Notes: a model not told the origin generated them from the letters alone. DNA of 64,000 nucleotides from Lumnitzera littorea (GCA_024138015.1 JAMXBB010000003.1:14550148-14614147); one strand, 5' to 3'; counted from the stretch's first letter, positions 35,290 to 46,583 are shown. A program made the numbers and translations.

Positions 35290-36450
35290 TCTAATTGATA
35301 GGCCCCTTCGCTAACGACTTCCTGGATCTTAACAAAATCCTCCTAAATCGTGCCAAGCTTTCCTTGACTCACTCGTGTGCCAATGGCTTCCATCTTGCGA
35401 TAAACTAGATTTCTAGGTTGGAAAACCTTGTGTTTCACTTTCTGATTGTAATACCTTGCCACTCTATACTGGTATGTTGCGACCTTAGCTCTTGCAATAT
35501 CTCAGATCTCATCAATAATGATTAGATTCACTGTCAATCCAACTTGCTAGCCTAAAGGGCGTTATCCTAGTTGCAGTTTTGTGGGTGGTTCGGTACCCCC
35601 ATAAAACATTCGGTAGTTCATCAGCCCACTTCCCCCTGACTTGATCCACTTTCTATTTCAAGCTATGCAGTATGATCTTGTTTATGGCTTCGAATTGTCC
35701 ATTTGTTTAAAGGTGCGCTACAGATGTATAATTGAGCTGAATGCCGTGCTTCTCATAAAATATCTAGAACTTATTGTTGTTAAACTGCGGGCCGTTATTT
35801 ATAATTATCATGTAGGGAACTCCAAATCTTGATATGACGAAGTTGAAGACGAACGCTTCCACTTTCTACTCAGTGATCTTAGCTACAGCCTCGATCTCTG
35901 CCCATTTGGTAAAATAATCCATAGCGACAATGACAAATTGTCATTAGGCGGTAGACTTTGTAAAGAGTCCGAGAATATCTAGCCCCTATTGGGCAAAAGG
36001 CCAAGGGCTGGTAAGGCTACATAACTCAGTTGCAAGCGCATTACTCAGTGACTCGTGCTTCTGACATTGAGGAGAATGCCAGACAACATCCTTTACATCT
36101 TCTCTCATAGTCGGCTAATAATAGCCGAGTCGCAATGCTTGAATGTACAGTGTTTGCACCTTTACATGATTACTACATATGCCACCATGTAGCTCAGATA
36201 ACACCTTTTGGGCATCTCTCGAGGAAAGGCATCGAAGGTAGGGTTGTAATATGTTGCGCTTATACAGCTGACCATCAATCAGCATGTAGTTCGTAACCTG
36301 GTAAGCCAATCTTCGTGCCCCTTTTTTGTTGTCAGGGAAAGTACCTTCTTTTAGATAATTCACTATAGAATCCATCCATGATTCTTCCCTCGTATAAGGA
36401 GCTAACTCACAGCTCAGCCAGAGAGTGGATAAGCTTTTCTGTCGAAGAAA
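35290..36450 (-). pseudogene. Element D integrase (broken)
   Basis: Read on minus from about 36450. The zinc-binding part has ELHGGICSNH then a Cys pair near 36100-36070 (HSPQCQKH). The core follows through about 35300: DYFTKWAEIEAV, the NNGPQF block (normally DNG, so Asp may be changed to Asn), then the TNGQ..A.NK block and the WGYRTT block. Stops and shifts are frequent after 36115. Confidence 0.8.
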
Positions 36451-37005
36451 CTCAATGAAAAGTTTCTTTCTCAACTCAAGGAATGCCATACTGGCCAAAT
36501 TCGACAACTTATCGACAGCAATATTATTGCTTCTCAGGATTTCATGAATGGAGAAAGATAGGAATTCTTTTGCGAGCGTTCGTACCACCAATAAGTATTT
36601 TCTCATCTCTTCTTCTCTTGCCACGTAACTTCCGATGACCTGATTCACTATCAGTTGGGAATCAGAGAACACTTCGAGTTTTTCGGCACCAATTTCTTTT
36701 GCCAGTTTCAATCCGGCAATTAGAGCTTCGTACTCTGCTTCATTGTTACTGGCTTGGAATTCGAATTTTAGAGCGTAATGAACTTTGACATTATGGGGGC
36801 TTTAAAGAACTAGACCTGCTCCACTTCCTTCTCGTGTTGAAGAACCATCAATATAAAGAAAGTAGATAAGTTTCTCGGCTTTCTCTATTAAATCTTCATC
36901 TTTAGTGAATTCAACTATAAAATCCGCCAGTACTTGGGCCTTTAGTGTTGTTATGGGTTTATATTGTATACCATGGGCATTGATCTCTAAGACATACTTC
37001 ATCAT
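36450..37005 (-). pseudogene. Element D RNase H
   Basis: Two open pieces. 37005-36802 has the N-terminal strand, YIDGSSTREGSGAGLVL, with catalytic Asp present. 36711-36450 has the rest: EVFSDSQLIVNQVIGSY with the DSQ Asp, and AVDKLSNLAS, the last catalytic Asp. The two pieces are joined by about 90 bases with a stop. Unlike element A, the domain is nearly complete. Confidence 0.82.
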
Positions 37006-37218
37006 TGTCCTAAAGGAATCAGGTCACTGCAATGTTTGCCGCAATGGTTGGTCAGTGAGGATAATGATCTAGTGAGCTTCAAAATACGGCTTCAACTTTC
37101 TCGTCGAAAGAACTACCGCCAATATGAACTTTTCAATCTTTGTATACCGAAGCTCCAGCCCCTATAGAACATGACTCACGTAAAAAATGGGTTGATGATC
37201 TTTGCCATCTACTCAAAC

Positions 37219-38400
37219 CTATATGGAGGAAAGGGCTTGGGAGCTGATAGAAAGGTACAAATATAAGTTTTCTCCAAGAATAGGTGTTGAGAGTATCAAG
37301 GGTGACGCAAGAAATTCTTTAAGCTCGTTAAAAGCTCTTTTACAATCGTCAGTCCAATTGAATTCTTTTGGATTCTTTAAAATTTTAAAGAATCCTGTGC
37401 ACCTATTAGCACTTCTTGACACAAATATATTGAGGGTAGCAATTTACCCAGTGAGTTTGTGCACTTCTTTGATTGTTTGAAGTGATTTCATGTTCCTTAT
37501 GGCTTCAATCTTTCTCGAGTTGTCCTCAATACAGTACCGAGTAACCATATAACTTAAAAATTTTTCTGATGTTGCGCTAAAGATACACTTCTGTGAATTG
37601 AGTTTCATGCTGTATCTCTTCGATGTGGTAAACGTCTCCTCCAGGTCGGCAAGATGCCAATCCTCTTTCATGCTCCTTACAATCATGTCGTTGACATATT
37701 CTTCAACGTTTCTGTGAATTTAGGGTTTAAACATCTTGGTAACAAGTCTCTGGTATGTTGCAATGGCATTTTTTAGCCCAAAAGGCATCACCGTGTAACA
37801 ATATGTTCCAAAGTTAGTGACGAAAGATGTGTGGACTTCATCCTCTTCGTCCATCTTGATTTGGTTACAACCAGAGAAGGCATCCATAAAGGAAAGTAAC
37901 ACATGTCCAACGTTTGCATCTACCATCTAATCAATTTTTGGCAGTGGGAAACAGTCCTTAAAACAGGCCTTGTTAAGATTTGTGAAGTTTATGTACATTC
38001 CTTACTTGCCGTTAGACTTCTTCACTAGTATACAATTTGCTAGTCAAGTCGGATAAGGCTCTTCCTAGATGAATCTTACCTTTAATAATTTCTAAACCTC
38101 TTCTTCTATTGCTACTTGTCTCTTTAGTGCAAAATGTTTTTTTTTTACTATTGGACCACCTTCACATTCAGGTCAATCTAGAGCTTGTGTACCATAACTT
38201 CTCTCGAAATAGCCGGCATGTTTGAAGGTGACCATACAAACACGTCAGCATTGGCTTGTAAGAAGTCAATCAAACTCTGCCAAACATATGTTGACAAGGG
38301 TTTTCCTATCCTTATTGTCTTCCCAGGGTCATTTCCCAAAGGAATTTCCTTAGTATCATTCTTGGCATTCTTTATGCCGACTGACTTGTCTTCTGGATAG
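37219..38400 (-). pseudogene. Element D reverse transcriptase with altered catalytic motif
   Basis: On minus: the linker to RT is DFLQANADVFVWSPSNMPAI (about 38260-38200). The palm at 37926-37720 has LSFMDAFSGCNQIKM, YCYTVMPFGLKNA and TKMFKP. The catalytic box at 37698-37687 reads YVND where the family has YVDD; one G-to-A change explains it. The thumb at 37660-37444 has MKLNSQKCIF. Stops occur between these blocks. Confidence 0.85.
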
Positions 38401-38960
38401 GTTTCAACTTGAAACATTTCCTCTCGTCTCAAAGCCTTTATATATAAGGATAGTTGTTGATCTCCTTTGCATACACCAACTCTCGTAGGAGTGGGGAACT
38501 TAGCTTTCACATATGCAGTTAAAGGGACAATGTCGAATAAGTGCTGACACGGCCTTCCCATTATCATGTTGTATAGGGACCAGCATTTGATGATGAGGAA
38601 GTCCACCTTATCCTTTACAATATGTTCGTCATCGCTGATATGAATCGGCAGTGTAATTACTCTAGCTACTTGGATAGGTTGATTATTAAAGGCATAGAGA
38701 TCATACTTGTAAGACCTTAATTAGGCCTTGATCTTAGGTCTCATTTGGTCGAATGCATGCTGAAAGATGATGTCAGCCGAACTTCCTGTGTTAATAAGAA
38801 TTTTCTTAGCTTCGAAGTTGGCGACCCTTACACTAATAATAAGTACGTCATCATGCGGCTTCTGGATACCTTCGAAATCCTCCTCTCTGAAAGAAATTGT
38901 ATTATCGATCTTAACCTTTTTTTCTTAAATGTTGCATACGTAATTTTTGGTCTTAATCGA
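38401..38960 (-). pseudogene. Element D protease with altered catalytic motif
   Basis: The active-site region on minus (about 38813-38760) reads ILINTGSSADIIF; the family has DTGSS. The codon at 38792-38790 is AAC, one G-to-A change from GAC. The C-terminal half, FLIIKCWSLYNMIMGRPC, lies at about 38600-38550. Confidence 0.78.
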
Positions 38961-39518
38961 GCTCAATTAGCCCATGGTAAGTCCACCAACAATGGTATTA
39001 ATCACTCCGTTAGGTGCTTTACTAGGATTGACATTCTTTGCATCTCTCACGGTCACTGCTGACCGAGTGTTATCCTCTTGTTCCTCGCGTCTCCTTTGAG
39101 ATGGTCTTTCGATTCTTTCGGCATTGTGCGTTAGAAATTTTCGCAGGTACCCATATTGTATTGTATCTTCAATTGCATTCTTGAGTTAAATGCACTTATT
39201 CGTATTATGACCTTTGTCATGATGGAAATTACAGTACTTATTAGAGTTTCTTCTTGAGGGATTCCCTCTCATTCTTTCCAGCCATTGGAGGACACCTCTT
39301 TACCTACGTACTTCCATCAAAATGTCCAAAATTGGACGATTGACAAGTGTGTAGGATGAGTATGTCGAAATCCTCAGTCTCTTCCTCTCGGCGTTTGAAC
39401 CTTGGTCATTGTCTGTGCCGAGTCTATCCTTTGCACTTTTTTGCTTGTCATTCTTTTTATCTCCTTTACCCTAGTTAGCCCCATACCGTACCTTTATGTT
39501 GTCTTCTTGATGGATGTA
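38961..39518 (-). pseudogene. Element D gag, C-terminal part
   Basis: Minus-strand continuation of gag beyond the solo LTR. The conserved Tat block NKYCNFHHDKGHNTNKC (about 39250-39200) is a zinc-knuckle-like element. The join to 42621-42477 is in frame once the solo LTR and one TGAGG are removed. Confidence 0.7.
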
Positions 39519-39523
39519 TGAGG

Positions 39524-42471
39524 TGTAAGCCCTAAAGCTAAGCCAAGTAACCATAGGTTTGAGCTTAAAACCCAAGGTTTAGGGCAATCGGCTAAAGGAT
39601 CCAATCAAACCCAAATTATAAACTATTTAACAAAATACCAGTAAAAATGACCCTGTAAACTTAAATTTAAGAAAATGAGTAGTAAAATAGGAGACTATAA
39701 AATTTTCAAATTTTAAGCATAATAACTGCTAATTACCGAAAAGGCAAAAAGTGTAATATAATAACTAATAAATTAATAGAGATAGATTATATGTATACTA
39801 AAAATTTTAGAATGACCAAAATAATATTTAGGAATGTTCACGTGTACCCTACATGTATTTACGTATAGATAAAAATACGCGTAATTACTAAAATTGGCCG
39901 AAAACTAAGTAAATAATTAAAGAAAAATACAAAATAATTATAAAAAAATCAGAAAAAAATCAAAAGAGGATAACTGCAACAAGATCAGGTCGTGGACTGA
40001 AAAGAAAAAAATAACCAATAAGAATTTGACAAACAAAAAGCCAAAAATCAAGGAAATGGGGCAAAATCCCATCAAATTAATACACATTAATTACTACATT
40101 TGTCTATAAATAAGGAAAAAATTCTCAGAAGTCATTTGGCTAGTTTGTGATCTGAGAAAAATCGAAACACAAGAAAAATCAAGAGAAATTCCAGAAAAAA
40201 AAAAAAAACTGTGCAGATTAGCAAGGTGAACTAAAACCACCACCCACCACCACTTGGGACCGAACCACCACCACCACCTGGGACCGAACCACCACCACCA
40301 CCTGGGACCGAACCACCACCACCACCCTACATTAGAACCAGCGTCTGGACCGGCCGACAGCCTTGGACCGGGTTTGGACGGCCAGAAAGCTTCGAACCGG
40401 TTAGTCATTTATTCACCCCGATTTTTGTATAATTTTATAAAATTAGTTATTTTTCCCAGAAAATTATGAAACTTGTTATTCTGAGGTTTTATTGTATGTA
40501 GATTTAGGGAAAAATATTGATTTAGTTTAATTATTTCTGAAAATATAGGGTCCCTAACAAATTGTTCAAAACCGAGCATGAGTAAACCGGAAATTAAATA
40601 GGCTTAGGGATGTAGTTTGGGGCTCAAAATTTTTCTGTAGGATTCTCATATGATGTAGAATAGTGCTATGAAGCCATTTTTTTTAAATTAATTTTTGAAA
40701 ATTTTAAGTTAATTTTTAGCCCTAAAATGATGGTAAAATTGGGTGATTTAGGATTAATTAGGTGATTAGGATGTTAATTACTGATTTGGATCTTAATTAT
40801 ATGTTTAAGGAAGTTAATCTTTGCAGTGGAACCCTAATCCTAGCCTTTAGGTACTAAGTATGGTTAATTAGGGAAATTAGGTAAAGAATATAAGAAATTA
40901 GGAATATGAGAAAATGTAAATTAATAAATCTAAAAAAATAAAGTTATTTAGATAATATTATAATTGAAATCAGAAAAATAATAAATCTGAAATAATATTT
41001 AATTTTAAGTAAATATCTCAAAATGTAAGATTTTTACACATTGGGAATAAATCCGATACTTCAATTAGGGTTAGCGTGTACCGAATAGTTTAGAATACCA
41101 AAATTACGACCCAATAGGATATTTGAATGCCCGAGCATAAGGTGATTAATGTCACATTGGGATTCGAGCCTAATTACGATTTAGGAATTAAAACAAGAAT
41201 CTAGTTTAGGAGCCGAACCCCGAAATAGAATACAAAGAATTATTAATACGTTGTAGGTATACATGAGGAAAATGAGTTACATTATGAATTAGAATAAGAA
41301 TCCATAAAATATAAGTACTAAAAGAACCTATTTGTATTATAGGACACCCAGAAACAAATCAACTCGCAACTAGAGGATCGAGCGATTGAGTAAATTCAGG
41401 TAAGTTGGGTTATTGCTTATTGTAATAAAGTACTAGTTATGTAGTACTCGGAGACTTAGGCTTGTATATGATTGTGAATGTAAGTAGCTTGTGCATGTGC
41501 TTGATGTATCTGAATTTGTGCTAGAATTTGTATTGTGAATGATTTTGTGACTGATTGAATTGGTATGAACTTGTTGAACACCCTAACCAGAAATTTAATC
41601 TTAGTCGACCCTAATAACCGAAAATGTCATGCATTGCAACCCGTTAGAGGATCATAGGACTCTCCAACCAAATACCGACCCCTTCGAAAGGGATAGCGCA
41701 GGATTGCAAAATGGTCCCTTCTTCATCCTCAGTCGAACTAAGTGACAGGAGAGGAGGTCGCGGCGGAGGTGAAGTCAATGGTTCGAAGGTAGTCGCGGGA
41801 GGAGCGAGGTCTCCATTGCACAAGCTTGGGTTTGGTTGTGAGCTGCTGCATAACATGGAACTCTTCAACCCGGATTGGAGCGGGTGAAATTTCTTTGATT
41901 TCACAACGGACCGGACTACGTTGTACGATGACACTTGATTGTTGCATTGCATGAAAATAATTGTTTGTTAACCTTGTTTGTGCTTGTATGCATTCATGAG
42001 TCTCCAATTCAACTTACTGAGCTGTAGTTGCTCATACCCTTATAGATCCTTTTGCAGGTTCTGATTTGTAATCTCTTCCAGTACTATGCCGCCCTACAAT
42101 TATCCAGAGGTTAGTCCTTTTGAAGCCAGGGGTGTGAGGATCAAGTTATTTAGTATAATGTGTAACTAGACTGACCTTGTAGTTAAAGGTTGAAGACTGT
42201 TAGTTATTCTGTAAATTAGTAAACTGTAGTTATTATGTAAAACTTCCTGGGAAGCTCTGTGGACATATTTATAATTATCTATGTTTTATAGAACTTTGTG
42301 ATAATTATCATAATTGTTGTATAATCATTAATCGAACTGTTTACTTCAAAGCGAGGAGTCGTCGACGCCTTGTGTAGATTATCTCTATGGTAGGCACTGT
42401 GAGGCCAGTTACTATCATAGAATGGTTTACACGGCGAGACTGTTGCAACTTTGCGACTTCGGGGCGTAACA
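39524..42471 (+). mobile_element. Solo LTR (2,948 bp) inserted in element D gag
   Basis: Starts TGTAAGCCC and ends GGGGCGTAACA, flanked by a perfect TGAGG duplication (39519-39523 and 42472-42476). TATAAATA at 40105-40112 gives + orientation. The size and the CGGGGCGT-type end suit the LTR of a Tekay/Del-like chromovirus, but the lineage is not proven. No internal element genes are present, so it probably arose by LTR-LTR recombination. Small open frames inside (40254-40469, 41644-42007) are not treated as genes. Confidence 0.9.
40254..40326 (+). repeat. 24-bp minisatellite in the solo LTR leader
   Basis: About three units of TGGGACCGAACC(ACC)n. A frame through it would repeat GPNHHHHL. It lies about 150 bp after the TATA box, so inside the transcribed leader of the original element. 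Confidence 0.85.
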
Positions 42472-42476
42472 TGAGG

Positions 42477-43424
42477 TTGCTATAGCCTTGAACTCAGTGA
42501 AAGTTTTAGGCTTGTTCTTTGCAAGTGACTTGAAAAAGTCCCCATAGGGCTTGACTCCATCAATTATGGCATTGTGGGCCACACTCATATCCAACTTAGG
42601 GATTTGAACTATCTCGACCATAAATTTGGCTAAGTAATCTCTAATTGACTCATCGAACTTCTATTTGATGGTGTTAAGGATTGAAGAGTCCTTAACAGGA
42701 AGTTTGCTAGTAAAGAAGTGTTGAAAGAACACTTCTGCTAGTTCATCGAAACATAAAATGGTGTTTGGTTTTAGATGTTTGAACCATGTGTTGGCTACAT
42801 TCTTTAAAATTGAGAGAAAGGCTTGACGGGCCATTATGTCACTTAAACCATGCAACTTAGCCAGTGTATGGTGGTACTCCAAGTGGTCTTTAAGGTCCTT
42901 CGTCCCATCATATGTTTCGAATTGGGGCAACTTAATGTGTCAATGTATCACTTCTTCTAAAAGCTTTGGGACAAAAGGATTTTTCTTTATTTAGAATTGC
43001 TTGGTTACTGCAATAGGGGTGCTAATATGCAAGGGTCCTGTATGATGCACGTGTTATGGTTGCTTGCCTTTATCAATCTTCTAAAAAGTAGGAGCTGAAG
43101 GTCTTGATGTTACCTTAGCTTGCTTTTTTAGCAATTCAGGTAAATAAATGGAATCGTTAGTATTGTCGGCATCATGATTGCTATGCTCTTTGTTCTGATT
43201 CGGATGAATACTTTTATGAAGAAGGTCAAGGATTTGTTTATGTTTTTTTTTTATTTAAATTAGAATTTTCTTTGGTTAAATCGAGACAAAATTGCTCAAG
43301 TCGAGCCAATTGTTGCTCATCAGCATGTCGACTCCCCCCTTCAAGGTGTTAGGAGGAAGTATTAGCACCTACACTTCTAGTCATCCTAGTTCTAGCCATG
43401 TGGTTGTGTTTAGAGAAAAACAGA
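42477..43424 (-). pseudogene. Element D gag, N-terminal part
   Basis: The open stretch 42930-42661 carries the gag signature: YDGTKDLKDHLEYHHTL, RQAFLSIL, ANTWFKHL, CFDELAEVFFQHF. 42621-42477 continues (KAIATS) up to the solo LTR. A basic, low-complexity N-terminal region lies at 43300-42950. Confidence 0.78.
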
Positions 43425-43432
43425 TGGCGCCA
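43425..43432 (-). other. Element D primer binding site
   Basis: TGGCGCCA beside the right LTR; on minus the region reads TTTGGCGCCATCTG, the PBS type usual for Tat elements. Confidence 0.78.
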
Positions 43433-43437
43433 AATGT

Positions 43438-43911
43438 TGTTGGTGAATTTTGGGATGAGGAAAAATCCTGTAAAAGAGAATGAAATGCTTGGTATCAAGG
43501 CCAGTTTAGTGTTGTTACTCCGATGCTTAAGTTAGTAGGGTAATTTTGTATGGAAAGTATGTGAGTAAAAAGTGTCAGAGAGCTCTTACAAAGTTTCTTT
43601 CCAATATTTATAGATAGTTATAGTGTCTAAGGCAATTATTGGGATAACTATTAAAACACGTGAAAACTTCTTGACTTGACATCTCCCCTAATATGTACGA
43701 ATAGTAGGCAATTATGTAATATAACTATATTTATGATAATCATTTACGCTATAGACTTGAATTCAAGCCAAGAATGGACTTATTCTACTCGGCATAAATG
43801 TCGTATGTCATCTAACCAATGGTATGCCGAATGGCGCCATACCTGGCATATTGGCGGCCGAATGGATGAGTATCAGATGAGCATTAGGTGAGCGAAAATT
43901 GACTATCAACA
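43438..43911 (-). repeat. Element D 5' LTR
   Basis: 474 bp pairing with 30941-31403. TATAAATA on minus near 43603-43612. Confidence 0.9.
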
Positions 43912-44844
43912 CCAATGATGAGACTTTGTCCTCTTCGGCGGGGGTGGATTACTCTTCGTGGCCTCATAATCAATGAGGTTGAATTTTGATACATTTGAAG
44001 GTATCTCACCAGTGTTGATCAACATGATGATAAGAGACAAGAGAGACAAAATGCTTCAAAGAGAAGTTTACAGAGAGTTTTGAAGAGGATTTGATGAAGA
44101 GGAAGAAACTAGTTGCAATAAAGAGAATGCAAAAAGAGTGGTTTTTCAAAACAACCATGGTATTTATATACTGAAAGCTTTAGGAGATTTATCGATGGTT
44201 ATAGGGATCCGTATTAGCATGAATCCTTTAAGATGCTACAATGTGGATGTGTGGAGTCAGCTGTGATCAGTTGGTCATATTCAAAAGACAAAACGCATGT
44301 AACGGCATGCTTGCCTACTTACTGCGATAGGACACCTATCGCGTCGCATTAAATGCATTAAAAACAAGTACGATAAAGTTATGATTTGAAAAGCCACTTC
44401 CACAAGAAGTTTCCCTAAGGTCCCTCTAACTTCTAAGAAGAGACTTGCCCAACTTCTATTGCTCACAATGTTCTCACTTCGGCTCATGGCCCGTCACCTT
44501 AGCTTAAAAGGCATACACCTTGTCTCGGCTTGGCAGAAAACATTGCTTGGACTTAAGAGGACGGAGCTTTTGTACCTCACCTTGGAATGGTCTCATGCAC
44601 CTTTACCCGGAGGGTAGTCTAATTAGATTTGGTACAACTATTAGACCCCTCCACTTCGGCTTCACCAAGGCTCGGATACCTTTGCTTTGGCTTCACGACA
44701 AGTTGAATACCTCTACTTTAGCTTCGCCAAAGCTGGGGCATCTTCACCTCGGACTCTTATTTGACCAGATCGGCCACGTACCTAAGAAGCCCATTCTTCC
44801 CTCTCCTTGCCTTCACTACGGCAATGAGATTGCGAGGGAGTAAG
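43912..44844 (-). promoter_or_regulatory. Element A segment with probable antisense-gene promoter and PPT
   Basis: Once D is removed this segment lies directly upstream of the antisense ATG at 30810. TATATAAATA on minus at 44170-44161, about 380 bp from that ATG, followed by a pyrimidine-rich leader. The right end (GCGAGGGAGTAAG, about 44832-44844) is the polypurine tract of element A. The short open frame at 44520-44843 is not considered a gene. Confidence 0.5.
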
Positions 44845-45334
44845 TGTTGATAGGGCCTTTAGGACCCAGGCTCCACCTGAACCACTCAAACTCATTCTGA
44901 CATCCATGGCCTCTCTCAGCCTAAGCCCAAAGTTCAACCTACCTAGTAGAAATAGCTCTCTAACAGCTACAAGTCTTCAAATAAGGCTAAAAAACTAGGT
45001 TAACAACTACTTCCTTCCGGATTATGTCGGTTGCTACACACCCACTTTTCCATACTTACAAAAGTGAATGCTTCCCACTAAGTAACCTCCAATTGCTGGC
45101 ACCATTCTTTTATAAATACAAGGCCACTACCTAAATATTTTATATTTTGCGCACTTGAGCTATCTCTACTCTCTAATATTCACATTCTCCAAAACTTTTT
45201 ACTGATTTAAGTATTGTAGTAGTCGTATTAAACATCCTCGAGCATTCTTTCATAGTGTTCTATTTTATAGACTCTTCTACTCACGCGAAACCTAATCTCA
45301 TCTCAATCAATACCAATAGAATCTAGAGATGATA
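44845..45334 (+). repeat. Element A 3' LTR
   Basis: 490 bp, TGTTGATAGGGCC...GATGATA. Clean TATAAATA at 45111-45118. Followed by the GGTTC duplication at 45335-45339. Confidence 0.88.
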
Positions 45335-45339
45335 GGTTC

Positions 45340-45944
45340 TTTTTGTTAAATACTTGAGACCTTTTTTCCCCCTCAAAACCTAATACAAACCTCGCAAAAT
45401 ATTGAAAATTAAACAAAAACCAATCCCAAACCCTATGAATTACTTGATCGTCTAGCAGTATTAAGTTTGGTCGGTCCGGTACCTATAAAACTCGGCCTAT
45501 GTGTGTCCATATTCTCATGTCCTTGAATTAGCATGGTATATCGTTTTTAAGATGGAAAGCTCAAGTATGTAAAATGAACTTAAAAATAACACAGATACAT
45601 AAAAAGCTAGGGAAAAAAAAAATCATTTTTTAAAACTAACTCTCTATTAAGGCAAAAATAAAAAAGAGAAAGAAATAAAAAAACCCTCTATTAGAAACAC
45701 AAATGAATCATCGCGCGAACATGAACTAGGTCGATCACATCATGATCAACTGTAACAAATTCAAGAAATTTCAGCTGTTGTGTGTGTACAACGTCAAATT
45801 CAATCTATTTCAGTAATCTGTCACGACGCGAAGATTAAAGTGCAAACATAAATCTGATCTTATCTTCATTTCTGACGTTATGCCAACCAAAACAAAGAGA
45901 TTCCATTACAAAGTGGAAAAAAAAAAATAGTTTGTCGTAAATCA
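45340..45944. other. Spacer between the TE nest and the copper transporter (contains its 3' UTR)
   Basis: AT-rich, no open frame of note. The part near 45945 is the 3' UTR of the minus-strand COPT gene. Confidence 0.5.
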
Positions 45945-46424
45945 TTAAACTTTGTCTATGGTTCCGGATGTTTCATTAGCAACCCCACCAGGGGCTTTAC
46001 ACTTCACTAGAAAGTAACCAAAAGCATGGCCAGCAACTACTACAATGAAAACCCCAAGATTGAAGGACATGACAGACAGCATGACCAGGTAAAGCAAAGC
46101 CATCCTTGCTCCATGCAGTATCGCTTGACTTAACCCACTAACCACAGGGTTCATTCCCGGCTTCACTGCCGTGAAGAGCCGCAGCACCTCCGCCGTAACT
46201 GCCACGAAAAAGACGAACACCAATGCCAAAATATACATGCCAATCTTCTCCCCTGGCCATCCTGAGAAGAGAATTATTGCATCGCTGCCCCAGTAGAAGC
46301 TCATCTGCAAAGTCATCATGTCCATCATGGTGTTGGTTGATGAGTTCACGTTGTTTCCAGCGTCTGATGATGTCATGGATGAGGCGGCTGGAGACATGGT
46401 CATTCCTCCATGATTACCATTCAT
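45945..46424 (-). CDS. COPT: COPT/Ctr-family copper transporter
   Basis: Complete single-exon frame of 159 residues. Copper(I) uptake channel subunit; Ctr proteins work as membrane trimers. The Met-rich N-terminus has several Met clusters (residues 1-41, for example MMDMM), as expected for copper capture outside or in the lumen. The signature FYWGSDAIILFSGWPG is at 43-58. Three membrane segments: about 61-81, 104-126 and 127-141. TM2 carries the essential MxxxM (Met115, Met119) and TM3 the GxxxG (Gly132, Gly136). The C-terminus is short with one Cys (Cys142) rather than a strong CxC. Intronless structure and length fit plant COPTs. Location (plasma membrane or vacuole) cannot be decided. No damage seen although a dead TE nest lies about 600 bp downstream. 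Confidence 0.95.
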   Translation of the reverse strand: MNGNHGGMTMSPAASSMTSSDAGNNVNSSTNTMMDMMTLQMSFYWGSDAIILFSGWPGEKIGMYILALVFVFFVAVTAEVLRLFTAVKPGMNPVVSGLSQAILHGARMALLYLVMLSVMSFNLGVFIVVVAGHAFGYFLVKCKAPGGVANETSGTIDKV

Positions 46425-46583
46425 TTCTTGGGTGAGTAAAAGAGAGTAGATGTATGGTAGAGAAACTCTAGGTGGTTAACTTGTGAGGTAAATGATGTGT
46501 TTCTTCTCAGAATCATCTGTTTTTAAACAAACAGGGGAGGTAAAAGCAATGATAATGGGCAAAGCAGATGATTAGGACTGAGA

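Larger units (their letters stand above)
30941..43911 (-). mobile_element. Element D: Tat-type Ty3/gypsy element inserted in element A
   Basis: 12,971 bp including a 2.95-kb solo LTR, so about 10.0 kb by itself. LTRs 30941-31403 and 43438-43911, both starting TGTTGGTGAATTTTGGG and ending ATCAACA on +. The PBS is beside the right LTR and the PPT beside the left LTR, giving minus orientation. The antisense gene is on + (31892-34470). The expected 5-bp target duplication is not visible (gttat against ccaat). Gag-pol has stops and changed catalytic residues. Confidence 0.9.
14135..45334 (+). mobile_element. Element A: Tat-type Ty3/gypsy LTR retrotransposon, outer member of the nest
   Basis: Bounded by related LTRs (14135-14636 and 44845-45334) and by a perfect 5-bp target duplication GGTTC (14130-14134, 45335-45339). 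Total span 31.2 kb. About 10.7 kb remains after removing the 1-kb solo LTR, element B and element D. Order on +: LTR, PBS, gag, protease, RT, remnant of RNase H, integrase, tandem repeats, then an opposite-strand gene, PPT, LTR. This order with an antisense gene is typical of the Tat lineage. By eye its LTRs differ from each other more than those of B or D, fitting its place as the oldest element. Many stops and frameshifts: inactive. Confidence 0.9.

Noticed and set aside
40254..40469. His-rich 71-codon open frame as a gene
   Set aside because: Created by the 24-bp minisatellite inside an LTR; no support beyond that.
41644..42007. Overlapping 102- and 89-codon minus-strand frames
   Set aside because: They lie inside the solo LTR and show no domain.
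46223..46435. 70-codon + strand frame opposite the copper transporter
   Set aside because: Shadow of the COPT gene.
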